The notes below the pieces were generated by a model. It did not search any database and had not been told where the DNA came from. It was given only the letters and a program-made list of their open reading frames with translations. A DNA stretch of 64,000 nt, taken from contig OW121744.1 in NCBI GenBank assembly GCA_933228675.1, forward strand, positions 113,902,171 through 113,966,170, written 5' to 3'. This document shows positions 23,516 through 35,190 of this stretch, piece after piece (within the stretch, counting starts at the first letter, position 1; each line of letters starts with the position of its first letter). The stretch is from Stomorhina lunata (Eukaryota > Arthropoda > Insecta > Diptera > Rhiniidae). The position numbers and the translations under genes were made by a program.

Positions 23516-25545
23516 AAAATTGTCCTATCGTAAGCCTTTCTATAGAAAAATTGTCCTATCGTAAACTTTTCTATAGAAAAACTATCCTATCGTGTACTTT
23601 TCTATAGCAAAATTGTCCAGTCGTAAACTTTTCTAAAGAAAAATTTGCCTATCGTAATTTTTTCTATAGAAAAATTGTCCTATTGTAAACTTTTCTATAG
23701 AAAAACTTGCCTATTGCCATTTTTTTTTTTCGAAAAATTTGCCTATCGTCATTTTTTTATAGAAAAATTTACCTATCATCATTTTTTCTATAGAAAAATT
23801 TGCCTATCATCATTTTTCTACAGAAAAATTTGCCTATCGTCATTTTTTCTATAAAAAAATTTGCCTGTCGTTATTTTTTCTATAGAAAAATTTGCCTATC
23901 GTCATTTTTTCTATAGAAAAATTTGCCTATCGTCATTTCTTCCATAGAAAAATTTGCCTATCGTCATTTTTTGTATAGAAAAATTTGCCTATCGTCATTT
24001 TTTCTATAGAAAAATTTGCCTATCGTCATTTTTTATATAGAAAAATTTGCCTATCGTCATTTTTTCTATAGAAAAATTTGCCTATCGTCATTATTTCTGT
24101 AGAAAAATTTGTCTATCGTCTTTTTTTTTATAGAAAAATTTGGCTATCGTAATTTTTTTTATAGAAAAATTTGCCTATCGTCATTTTTTTTATAGAAAAA
24201 TTTGCCTAACATCATTTTTTCTATAGAAAAATTTGCCTATCATCATTTTTCTACAGAAAAATTTGCCTATCGTCATTTTTCTATAGAAAAATTTGCCTAT
24301 CGTCATTTTTTCTATAAAAAAATTTGCCTGTCGTTATTTTTTCTATAGAAAAATTTGTCATTTTTTTTATAGAAAAATTTGCCTATCGTCATTTTTTCTA
24401 TAGAAAATTTTGCCTATCGTCATTTTTTCTATAGAAAAATTTGCCTATCGTCATTTTTTCTTTAGAAAAATTTGCCTATCGTCATTTTTTCTATAGAAAA
24501 ATTTGCCTATCGTCATTTTTTCTATACAAAAATTTGCCTATCGTCATTTTTTCTATAGAAAAATTTGCCTATCGTCATTTTTTCTATAGAAAAATTTGCC
24601 TATCGTCATTTTTTCTATAGAAAAATTTGCCTATCGTCATTTTTTCTATAGAAAAATTTGCCTATCGTCATTTTTTCTATAGAAAAATTTGCCTATCGTC
24701 ATTTTTTCTATAGAAAAATTTGCCTATCGTCATTTTTTCTATAGAAAAATTTGCCTATCGTCATTTTTTCTATAGAAAAATTTGCCTATCGTCATTTTTT
24801 CTATAGAAAAATTTGCCTATCGTCATTTTTTCTATAGAAAAATTTGCTTATCGTCATTATTTCTGTAGAAAAATTTGTCTACCTTTTTTTTTTTTTTAAA
24901 TTTGGCTATCGTCATTTTTTCTATAGAAAAAATTGCCCTGTCGTCATTTTTTCTATAGAAAAATTTGCCTATCGTAATTTTTTCTATAGAAAAATTTGCC
25001 TATCGTCATTTTTTCTATACAAAAATTTTGCCTATCGTCATTTTTTCTATAGAAAAATTTGTCTATCGTCATTTTTTCTATAGAAAAATTTGCCTATCGT
25101 CATTTTTTCTGTAGAAAAATTTGCCTATCGTCATTTTTTCTATAGAAAAATTTGCCTATCGTCATTTTTTTTATAGAAAAATTTGCCTATCGTCATTTTT
25201 TCTGTAGAAAAATTTGCCTATCGTCATTTTTTCTATAGAAAAATTTGCCTATCGTCATTTTTTCTATAGAAAAATTGTCCTATCGTCATTATTTCTGTAG
25301 AAAAATTTGTCTATCGTCTTTTTTTCTATAGAAAAATTTGCCTATCGTCATTTTGTCTATAGAAAAAATTGCCCTGTCGTCATTTTTTCTATAGAAAAAT
25401 TTGCCTATCGTCATTTTTTCTATAGAAAAATTGTCCTGTCTTAATTTTTTCTATAGAAAAATTGTTCTGTCGTCATGTTTTCTATAGAAAAATTGTCCTA
25501 TCGTAATTTTTTCTATAGAAAAGTTGAATAGAGAAAGATTTTTCT
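23516..25545 (-). repeat. Family E tandem array, about 65 copies of 31 bp, with block duplications
   Basis: Same unit as 19596-21815, opening with a subtype (TTGTCCTATCGTAAAC). The marker GTCATTATTTCTGTAG recurs at 24087, 24853 and 25285, each time followed by a TTTGTCTA unit; the marker ATCATCATTTTTCTACAG recurs near 23808 and 24240, about 14 units apart. 24540-24840 is nearly perfect. A T-run disrupts units near 24882-24900. Confidence 0.95.
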
Positions 25546-26150
25546 ATAGAAAGCTTTTTGCATAAATGTCCCTTCCCTGCCTAGAACATTAAGGAAGCAA
25601 ACAAGCCATTGATTGGTGTTGGTTGATGGGACTCCCATTCATTCTAAAGTAATAACAAATATGTTGCGCATAAACAATAAGAAAAGGCGTTTCGTCCGTG
25701 CTTTAGGTACGAGTAACTAATAAATACATGTTAAGATTTAAAGGCGATAATAAATAAAATTACAAATAAAGTTACAAAATACGAAAGAAGTTAAAGAAGT
25801 TTTTAAAAGGTTATGGCGTTTTTTTTTTTTGCATTTCTTTTGCCAGTTTTGATTTAATTTATTGGTCTATGAAATTGCCAGCCAAAATGAATCACGGCAA
25901 CATGCGAACATATGGGCACTTTACCAATTTGCCATATAGTTAAGGGCAATTTAGTTAAACTTATGGGATAATAGTTTAATGGGGATTTCTGTTGTAGTAT
26001 TTTAAATGTATAAATATAACATTTACAGTTTGTTTTACATTTTAATTATATGTTTTAAAAAGTGCCTATTTAAATAAATACCAATAAAATGGATGGAAAT
26101 CAAATAGTTCTAGTTTAAAATTTTCCAATCATTGGCTTTTCTAAAGATTC
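25546..26150. other. Single-copy island, no gene seen
   Basis: AT-rich, no reading frame or repeat seen. Confidence 0.6.
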
Positions 26151-26189
26151 GTCAATTTTTTATAGATTTTTTTTTTGGGATTATTCTTT

Positions 26190-27110
26190 TATAGAAAAGT
26201 TGTCACTGTGATAAGTTTTCTATAAAAACGTTGTCACTGTGATAAGTTTTCTATAGAAAAGCTGTAACTGTTATAAGTTTTCTATAGAAAAGTTGTCACT
26301 GTGATAAGTTTTCTATAGAAAAGTTATCACTGTGATAAGTTTTCTATAGAAAAGTTATCACTGTGATAAGTTTTCTATAGAAAAGCTGTCATTGTGATAA
26401 GATTTCTATAGAAAAGTTATCACTGTGATAAGTTTTCTATAGAAAAGTTATCACTGTGATAAGTTTTCTATAGAAAAGCTGTCATTGTGATAAGATTTCT
26501 ATAGAAAAGTTGTCACTGTGATAAGTTTTCTATAGAAAAGTTATCACTGTGATAAGTTTTCTATAGAAAAGCTGTCATTGTGATAAGATTTCTATAGAAA
26601 AGTTGTCACTGTGATAAGTTTTCTATAAAAAAGTTGTTACTGTGATAAGTTTTCTATAGAAAAGTTGTCACTGTGATAAGTTTTCTATAGAAAAGTTGTC
26701 ACTGTGATAAGTTTTCTATACAAAAGTTGTCACTGTGATAAGTTTTCTATAGAAAATTTGTCACTGTGATAAGTTTTCTATAGAAAAGTTGTCACTGTGA
26801 TAAGTTTTCTATAGAAAAGTTGTCACTGTGATAAGTTTTCTATAGAAAAGTTGTCACTGTGATAAGTTTTCTATAGAAAAGTTGTCACTGTGATAAGTTT
26901 TCTAAAGAAAAGTTGTCACTGTGATAAGTTTTCTATAGAAAAGTTGTCACTGTGATAAGTTTTCTATAAAAAATTTGTCACTGCGATAAGTTTTTTATAG
27001 AAAAGTTGTCACTGTGATAAGTTTTACAAGAAAAGTTGTCACTGTGATAAGTTTTTTAAAGAAGTTGTCACTGTGGTAAGTTTTTTATAGAAAATTTATC
27101 CTTGGTCTTC
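26190..27110. repeat. Family C tandem array, 31-bp unit with TGATAAG, about 29 copies, 93-bp higher-order repeat
   Basis: The unit is TTTTCTATAGAAAA plus GTTGTCACTGTGATAAG. The core palindrome is shared with family B; the spacer is new and contains TGATAAG, a perfect match to the GATA-factor consensus WGATAR. A three-unit higher-order repeat is visible: the variant GCTGTCATTGTGATAAG recurs at 26385, 26478 and 26571, exactly 93 bp apart, with GTTATCACT variants between. The right half (26640-26960) is more uniform. Confidence 0.95.
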
Positions 27111-27919
27111 TTGTTGACAACTTGCTTATAGAAAGCTCTTCCTATCTACTACAATAAATGGTGGAATTAATGGCTGGTTTTAAAAGAGGATCATTCATTT
27201 AAACTGCCAATTAACAAAGATGTTAAGCACCACCTGTGATGCTTCGAACGAATGTTATCAATGGCTAAATGTCCATTAACAAGCCTGAAAAAGAGCCAAT
27301 GACAAAAAGAAAACAAGACATTAAATCAATTTAGTTGTCAACAGAAGGAAATCACACAGACGCAAAATATTGCAAGAATTTCATAAAGATAAAAATAATT
27401 TTGTCTTATAGGAAACTGCAAGCGAAAAACTGCTATGTCCAGGTTGGAAGACCAAATGAAATCAACTAACTACCAAAAAACCAAAAGAAACAGCAAAAAA
27501 GTAAACAATTTCATTGTCTAAATGAGTCACAATTCTCAAAAAAAAAAGCAAGACAAGAAAATTGTGCCAAGAGGACAGAAGACAATCGAACGGTCAGAGG
27601 AGATGCAGTTGCACAAAATCATGAATGACGACAAAACTACTGAAACTGTTTTTAACTTATTTGAAATTGGCCAAAAACCAGCACAAACAATAAGTAAACG
27701 ATAACAAAAGCAAAAAAAACTGAACTGGCCAGGAATTCGAAAAAGTTGACCATAAAAACAGTTTAAATGTTTTAATCAACATTTGCACAAAACATGATCG
27801 ATTGTCAGGCTGTTGACAGGCCAATTAAAGTGTTTGATAAGCATGACCTACAGATAAATGGAGAGCAGGACAATAGTATTAAGAGTAATATAAAATGAAA
27901 AAGGAAATATACCTGCAGG
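27111..27919. other. Single-copy A-rich island with a 60-codon frame
   Basis: A + frame from ATG at 27522 to a TAA ending at 27704 encodes 60 residues rich in Lys, Gln and Glu (it starts MSHNSQKKKQDKK). The local strand is A-rich (many 'aaccaaaag' words), which by itself yields such composition. No domain, no supported promoter or splice sites; I leave it uncalled as a gene. Confidence 0.5.
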
Positions 27920-28845
27920 ACAAAATTTCTATAGAAAAGTTGATAATATTAATATATTTCTATAGAAAGGTGGACGATAGGAAGACATTTCTACAGAAAA
28001 ATTGACGAGAGAAACCCCTTGCTATAGAAAATTTGATGACAAGAAGACTTTGCTATAGAAAAGTTGACGATAGGAAGGCCTTTCTATGGAAAAGTTGACG
28101 ATAGGAAGACTTTGCTATAGAAAAGTTGACGACAGAAAGACATTTCTATAAAAAAGTTGATGATATGAAGACATTTCTATAGAAAAGTTGACGATAGGAA
28201 GGCATTTCTATAGAAAAGTTGACGATAGGGTGACATTTCTATAGAAAAGTTGACGAAAGGAAGACATTTCTATAGAAAAATTGACGAGAGGAAGACACTT
28301 GTATAGAAAAGTGGACGATAAGGAGACATACGATAGGAAGACATTTCTATAGAAAAGTTGACGATATGAAGACATTTCTATAGAAAAGATGACGATAGGA
28401 AGACATTTCTCTAGAAAAGTTGACGATAGAAAAACATTTCTATAGAAAAGTTGATGATAGGAAGACATTTCTATAGCAGAGTTGACGATCGGAAGGCATT
28501 TCTGTAGAAAAGTTGACAATAGGAAGACATTTCTATAGAAAAGTTGACGATAAGAAGACATTTCTATAGAAAAGTTGACACTAGGAAGACATTTCCATAG
28601 AAAAGTTGACGATTGGAAGACATTTCTATACAAAAGTTACCGATAGGAAGACTTTTCTATAGAAAAGTTGACGATAGGAAGACTTTTCTATAGAAAAGTT
28701 GACGATTGGGAGACTTTTCTATAGAAAAGTTGACGATTGGGAGACTTTTCTATAGAAAAGTTGACGATTGGGAGACTTTTCTATAGAAAAGTTGACGATT
28801 GGGAGACTTTTCTATAGAAAAGTTGACGATAGGAAGACGTTTCTA
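27920..28845 (+). repeat. Family B tandem array, forward, GACATTT subtype, about 30 copies
   Basis: Spacer TGACGATAGGAAG with left arm ACATTT, so the palindrome shortens to TTTCTATAGAAA. 28671-28830 is a small, nearly identical sub-array with GATTGGGAG spacers (about five units). An irregular joint near 28320-28335 (GGAGACATACGATAGG) marks a deletion. A 141-codon minus-strand frame through the array is a by-product of the repeats. Confidence 0.93.
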
Positions 28846-29935
28846 TAGAAAAGTTGTCACTGTAATAAGTTTTCTATAGAAAGCTAGTCACTGTGATATG
28901 TTTTCTATAGAAAAGTTATTACTGTGATAAGTTTCCTTTAGAAAAGTTATCACTGTGATAGTTTTTCTATAGTAATGTTATCACTGTGATAAGTTTTCTA
29001 TAAGAAAGTTATCACTGTTATAAGTTTTCTATAGAAAAGTTATCACTGTGATAAGTTTTCTATAGAAAAGTTATCACTGTGATAAGTTTTCTATAAGAAA
29101 GTTATCACTGTTATAAGTTTTCTATAGAAAAGTTATCACTGTGATAAGTTTTCTATAGAAAAGTTATCACTGTGATAAGGTTTCTAAAGAAGGGTTGCCA
29201 ATGTGATAAGTTTTCTAAAGAAAATTTGTCAGTGTGAAAAGTTTTCCATATACAATGTCACTGTGATAAGTTTTCGATAGAAAATTTGTCACTGTGATAA
29301 GTTTTCTATAGAAAATTTGCCACTGTGATAAGTTTTCTATAGAAAATTTGCCACTATGATAAGTTTTCTATAGAAAATGTGTCACTGTGATAAATTTTAT
29401 ATAAAAAATGTGTCACTGTGATAAATTTTTTATAGAAAATTTGTCACTATGATAACTTTTCTATAGAAAGTTTATCACTGTGATTAGTTTTCTATAGAAA
29501 ATTTGTCTCTGTGATAAACTCTTTATAGAAAATTTGTCTGTGTGATAAGTTTTCAACAGAAAATTTGTCACTGTGATAAGTTATCTATAGAAAGTTGTCA
29601 CTCTGATAAGTTTTCTTTAGAAAATTTGTCACTGTGATAAGTTTTCTATAGAAAACCTGCCACTGTAATAAGTTTTCTATTGAAAACTTGTCACTGTGAT
29701 AATTTGTCTATGAAAAATTTGTCAATGTGATAAATTTTCTATAGAAAACTTTTCTCTGTGATAAGTTTTCTATTGAAAATGTGGCTCTGTGATACATTTT
29801 ATACAGAAAATTTGTCTCTACGATAAGTTTTCTATAGAAAATTTGTCTGTGTGATAAGTTTTGCATAGAAAATTTGTCTCTGTGATGTTTTCTATAAAAA
29901 ATTTGTCACTGTGATAAGTTTTCTGTACAAAAATT
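28846..29935. repeat. Family C tandem array, degenerate, about 35 copies, continuous with B
   Basis: Same unit as 26190-27110. The change from B spacer to C spacer happens between one palindrome and the next: cores at 28812, 28843 and 28874 are exactly 31 bp apart. Divergence increases to the right (TGTCTCTGTGATAAG, TCTGTGTGATAAG), with small indels. TGATAAG is kept in most units. Confidence 0.92.
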
Positions 29936-31440
29936 TCATTATAATCAACAAGTCGCAATGAATGACGAATAATGAATGCGATTTCCCATCAAATAATCTA
30001 AATTAGATAAGGGTTCCCCTCTGATGATATTAACGTATTAAAAAGGTGTTTAGAGGAATGTGTATGGGAAATTGATGTACAACAATATGAAGGGGAAAAG
30101 TACGAAAAAAAGTACTAAGTATAACTTCAAACAAAATCTTATATCTTTAAAACGATACTTTAATTTTTTGCCTGTTTAGTTTATATGTTTTAACATATTT
30201 TGAATTTTTCTTATACTTAGTTAAATTGAAATTGCAAATCTACATAATAGATAGTATCTCTTTAAGATATTTTTGAAATCCCCTAGTATTTTGCGTTTAG
30301 AAATGTGCAACTTATTCAAATACGAGGAAAATCAATCACAGAGACACTGAACTAAAGTGCATTGAAGACTTGTTAAGGAATTTTTTTTTTTTTTTGAGGA
30401 GTGGAAAACTAATTTGAGTAGCATCATTTAGATAATTTTCTTGTATTTTTTTTAATGACAAAGACCTCGTTTTGCAAGTCATTTTATTATAGCTAAAGCT
30501 TCTGATGATGTTTTTCTATCTAAATCTGGTCATTTTGTACTCAAAGACATTGAAGATATTAATTTGAGATACTAACTTATGAGAATATAACATGTCCAAG
30601 CTTTTTAAATCACATTGAGATTATTCTATTTTATTTAAAATTGCTTATATTATCTTTTAGCATCACTTATACATGTTACACCTGAGACTTGTTGTTCATG
30701 TAATCCTTAAGACATTTATATATGACCTCATATTGCCCCTTCCTCGAAAAAAAAACCTCACGTGTAAAAAATATAAAAATTTTTTTAAGTTATAAAATAA
30801 ATCCCATTTTACAAAATAAAGCAAATAACATTTTGTTCATTTCAAATCCATTTTGTTCTTATACAAAATAAAGATTGTAAAGATTTGTACCACATTTATA
30901 TTGTGGAATCACTAAACCAACCAACCAACCAACCCACACACGTTGCTCTTATTGACCACATTCATTGATGTTAACAGTTTTAACGACATGGTCAATCGAA
31001 GGTTATTTTATTTGTCCGTTTCTTTATGGGACCACTTCAAACTCCTCATCAGGGTATTTGAGTAAATACTTCCCTCGTATTTTGCTGATGTTTAAGCATA
31101 AAACGTAAAAGTACTTAAAGATTTTTAGAATTTTTTATGATTACTCGGATATAGTACAAAATATAGGGAGTTCATCGATATCTTTCTAAAAAAATAAAAA
31201 CATTTTATATTTTACAATTCTAATGTAGTTTACGACTTTGTTCTGTAATAAAATGTAAAGAAATTGGCAATAAGTGATTTGGTAGAATTTTGGTATTAAC
31301 TTGAATTATATATTAATTTTTTAATAAACTTAATACTCAAGTAATGAAAGAAATGAAAAAATAATCATTAAAAAGTAATTGCTAAATGATACTCAAAATA
31401 ACAAATATTTTAGTTTAGGAATTACGACCATTTCTTTAAC
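29936..31440. other. Single-copy island, no gene seen
   Basis: AT-rich 1.5 kb. A short (AACC)n run lies at about 30914-30935 and a T-run at 30379-30396. No coding frame. Confidence 0.6.
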
Positions 31441-31659
31441 TTGGGAAACTTATCACAGTGACAAGTTTTCTATACAAGCAACAAATCTGCCAAGAAATGT
31501 TGAAGATAGGTATTCTTTTATATTGAAAAATTCATGATAAGAAGACTTTTATATAGAAAAGATGACTAAAGGAAGACTTTTTATAGGAAAAAGACGAAAG
31601 GAACACATTTCTATAGAAAAGATGATGAAAGGAAGAATGTTTATAGAATAAATGACGAA
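31441..31659. repeat. Degenerate B/C lead-in to family D
   Basis: Begins with a family C fragment (ACTTATCACAGTGACAAGTT, 31449-31468, reverse of the usual reading) and continues with broken B units (GATGACTAAAGGAAGACTTT, GACGAAAGGAACACATTTC) before family D starts. Confidence 0.75.
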
Positions 31660-34600
31660 ATGAAAACTTTTATATCGAAAAATTTTCTATAGAAAAATTT
31701 TTATATCGAAAAATTTTCTATAGAAAAATTTTTATATCGAAAAATTTTCAATAAAAAAATTTTTATATCGAAAAATTTTCTATAGAAAAATTTTTATATC
31801 GAAAAATTTTCTATAGAAAAATGTTTATATCGAAAAATTTTCTATAGAAAAATTTTTGTATCGAAAAATTTTCTATAGAAAAATTTTTATATCGAAAAAT
31901 TTTCTATAGAAAAATTTTTATATCGAAAAATTTTCTATAAAAAAATTTCTATATCAAAAATTTTCTATAGAAAAATTTCTATATCGAAAAATTTTCTATA
32001 GAAAAATTTTTATATCGAAAAATTTTCTATAGAAAAATTTTTATATCGAAAAATTTTCTTTAGAAAAATTTTTATATCGAAAAATTTTCTATAGAAAAAT
32101 TTCAATATCAAAAAATTTCTATAGAAAAATTTTCTATAGAAAAATTTTTATATCGAAAAATTTTCTATAGAAAAATTTTATATTGAAAAATGTTCTATAG
32201 AAAAATTTTTATATCGAAAAATTTTCTATAGAAAGTTTTTATATCGAAAAATTTTCTATAGAAAGTTTTTATATCGAACAATTTTCTATAGAAAAATTTT
32301 GTATAGAAAAATTTTTATATCGAAAAGTTTTCTATAGAAAAATTTTTATATCAAAAAATTTTCTATAGAAAAATTTTTATATCGAAAAATTTTTATATCG
32401 AAAAATTTTCTTTAGAAAAATTTTTATATCGAAAAATTTTGTTTAGAAAAATTTTTATATCGAAAAATTTTCTATAGAAAAATTTCAATATCGAAAAATT
32501 TTCTATAGAAAAATTTCAATATCGAAAAATTTTCTATAGAAAAATTTCAATATCAAAAAATTTCTATAGAAAAATTTTCTATAGAAAAATTTTTATATCG
32601 AAAAATTTTCTATAGGAAAATTTTCTATAGGAAAATTTTTATATTGAAAAATGTTTTATAGAAAAATTTTTATATCGAAAAAATTTCTATAGAAAGTTTT
32701 TATATCGAAAAATTTTCTATAGAAAGTTTTTATATCGAACAATTTTCTATAGAAAAATTTTGTATAGAAAAATTTTTATATCGAAAAGTTTTCTATAGAA
32801 AAATTTTTATATCAAAAAATTTTCTATAGAAAAATTTTTATATAGAAAAATTTTCTATAGAAAAATTTTTGTATCGAAAAATTTTCTATAAAAAATTTTT
32901 ATATCGAAAAATTTTCTTAAGAAAAATTTTTATATCAAAACATTTTCTATAGAAAAATTTGTATGTTGAAAAATTTTCTATAGAAACATATTTATATCGA
33001 AAAATTTTTATATCGAACAATTTTCTATAGAAAAATTTTTATATCGAAAAGTGTTCTATAGAAAAATTTTTATATCTAAAAATTTTCTATAAAAAAATTT
33101 TTGTATCAAAAAATTTTCTATAAAAAATTTTTATATCGAAAAATTGTATATCAAAAAATTTTCTATAGAAAAATTTTTATATCGAAATATTTTTTATAGA
33201 AAAATTTTTATATCGAAAAATTTTCTAAAAAAAAATGTTTATGTTGACAGATTTTCTATAGAAAAATTTTTATACCGAAAAATTTTCTATAGAAAAGTTT
33301 TTATACCGAAAAATTTTCTATAGAAACATTTTTATATCGAAAAGTTTTCTATAGAAAAATTTATATGTCGAAAAATTTTATATAGAAAAATTTTTGTATC
33401 AAAAATTTTTCTATAAAAAATTTTCGTCTAAAAATTTTATATCGAAAAATTTTCTATAGAAAAATTTTTATATCGAAAAATTTTCTACAGAAAAATTTTT
33501 ATATCGAAAAATTTTCTATAGAAAAATTTTTATATCGAAAAATTTTCTATAGAAAAATTTTTATACCGAAAAATTTTCTATAGAAACATTTTTATATCGA
33601 AAAGTTTTCTATAGAAAAATTTGTATGTCGAAAAATTTTATATAGAAAAATTTTTTTTTTTCTATAAAAAATTTTCGTATAAAAATTTTATATCGAAATA
33701 TTTTCTATAGAAAAATTTTTATATCGAAAAATTTTCTACAGAAAAATTTTTATATCGAAAAATTTTCTATAGAAAAATTTTTATATCGAAAAATTTTCTA
33801 TAGAAAAATGTTTATACCGAAAAATTTTCTGTAGAAACATTTTTATATCAAGAAGTTTTCTATAGAAAAATTTGTATGTCGAAAAATTTTATATAGAAAA
33901 ATTTTTGTACCGAAAATTTTTCTATAAAAAATTTTCGTATAAAAATTTTATATCGAAAAATTTTCTATAAAAAAATTTTTATATCGAAAAATTTTCTACA
34001 GAAAATTTTTATATCGAATAATTTTCTATAGAAAAATTTTTATATCGAAAAATTTTCTATAGGAAAATTTTTATATCGAAAAGTTTTCTATAGACAAATT
34101 TTTATATCGAAAAATTTTCTATAGAAAAATTTTTATATCGAAAAATTTTCTGTAGAAAATTTTTATATCGAAAATTTTTCTATAAAAAATTTTCTATAAA
34201 AAAATTTTTATATCGAAAAATTTTCTACAGAAAAATTTTTATATCGAATAATTTTCTATAGAAAAATTTTTATATCGAAAAATTTTCTATAGAAAAATTT
34301 TTATATCGAAAATTTTTCTATAAAAAATTTTCTGTATAAAAATTTTATATCGAAAAATTTTCTATAGAAAAATTTTTATAGCGAAAAATTTTCTATAGAA
34401 AAAATTTTATATCGAAAAGTTTTCTATAGAAAAATTTTTATATCGAAAAATTTTCTATAGAAAAATTTTTATATCGAAAAATTTTCTATAGAAAAATTTT
34501 TATATCGAAAAATTTTTTATAAAAAATTTTTATATTGAAAAGTTTTCTATAGAAAAATTTTTATATCGAAAAATTTTCTATAGAAGAATTTTTATATCGA

Positions 34601-34852
34601 AAAATTTTCTATAAAAAATTTGTATATCGAAAAATTTTCTATAAAAAATTTTTATATCGAAAAATTTTCTATAAAAAATTTTTATATCGAAAAATTTTCT
34701 ATTGAAAAATTTTTATATCGAAAAATTTTCTATTGAAAAATTTTTATATCGAAAAATTTTCTATTGAAAAATTTTTATAAAATTTTTTATTGAAAAATTT
34801 ACTATAGAAACATTTTTATATCGAGAAATTTTCTATTGAAAAATTTTTAGAA
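31660..34852. repeat. Family D tandem array, about 100 copies of 31 bp, with ~250-bp and ~460-bp higher-order repeats
   Basis: The unit is TTTTTATATCGAAAAA plus TTTTCTATAGAAAAA, two palindrome-like half units of 16 and 15 bp; the second is the B/E core. Against family E it matches at about 24 of 31 positions. Block structure: the variant ATATCGAAC recurs at 32271 and 32732 with matching flanks (461 bp apart); a truncated-unit marker (TTTTCG then TATAAAAATTTTATATCG) recurs at 33421, 33672 and 33932 (251 and 260 bp), with a weaker copy near 34328. Confidence 0.94.
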
Positions 34853-35190
34853 AAGTTGACGTAAGGAAGACTTTTCTGTAGAAAGGTTGATACAGAGAAG
34901 ACTTTTCTATAAAAAAGTTGATGTAAGGAATACTTTCCTATAGAAAAGTTGACGTGAGAATGACTTTTCTATAGAAGAGTTGACGTGAGGATTACTTTTC
35001 TATAGAAAAGTTGACGTGAGGATTACTGTTGTATTGAAAAGTTGACGTGAGGATTACTTTTCTATAGAAAAGTTGACGTGAGGATTACTTTTCTATAGAA
35101 AAATTTATGTTATTATGACTTTTCTATAGAAAGGTTGACTTAAAGAAGAATTTTCTATAGAAAAGTTGTTAATTGGGAGACGATAGAATG
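34853..35190 (+). repeat. Family B tail, forward, GTGAGGATTAC subtype, about 10 units
   Basis: Family D changes to B with a loss of register (a half unit TTTTTAGAAAAG at 34845-34854). Four units with spacer TGACGTGAGGATT are nearly identical (34980-35095), a local private expansion. It ends at TTGGGAGACGATAG near 35186. Confidence 0.9.

Noticed and set aside
27522..27704. 60-codon Lys/Gln-rich forward frame as a gene
   Set aside because: The surrounding A-rich strand explains the composition; recorded within the island description but not called a gene.
28208..28633. 141-codon minus-strand frame with repeated 'YRNVFLSSTFLQK'-like peptide
   Set aside because: Translation of diverged family B units. 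Three 31-bp units make 93 bp, so the frame cycles through all phases and stays open by chance. The same holds for the frames at 15905-16219, 17452-17637, 18234-18614, 19723-19932, 23645-23854, 24844-25083, 55412-55594, 56604-56801 and 60951-61169.
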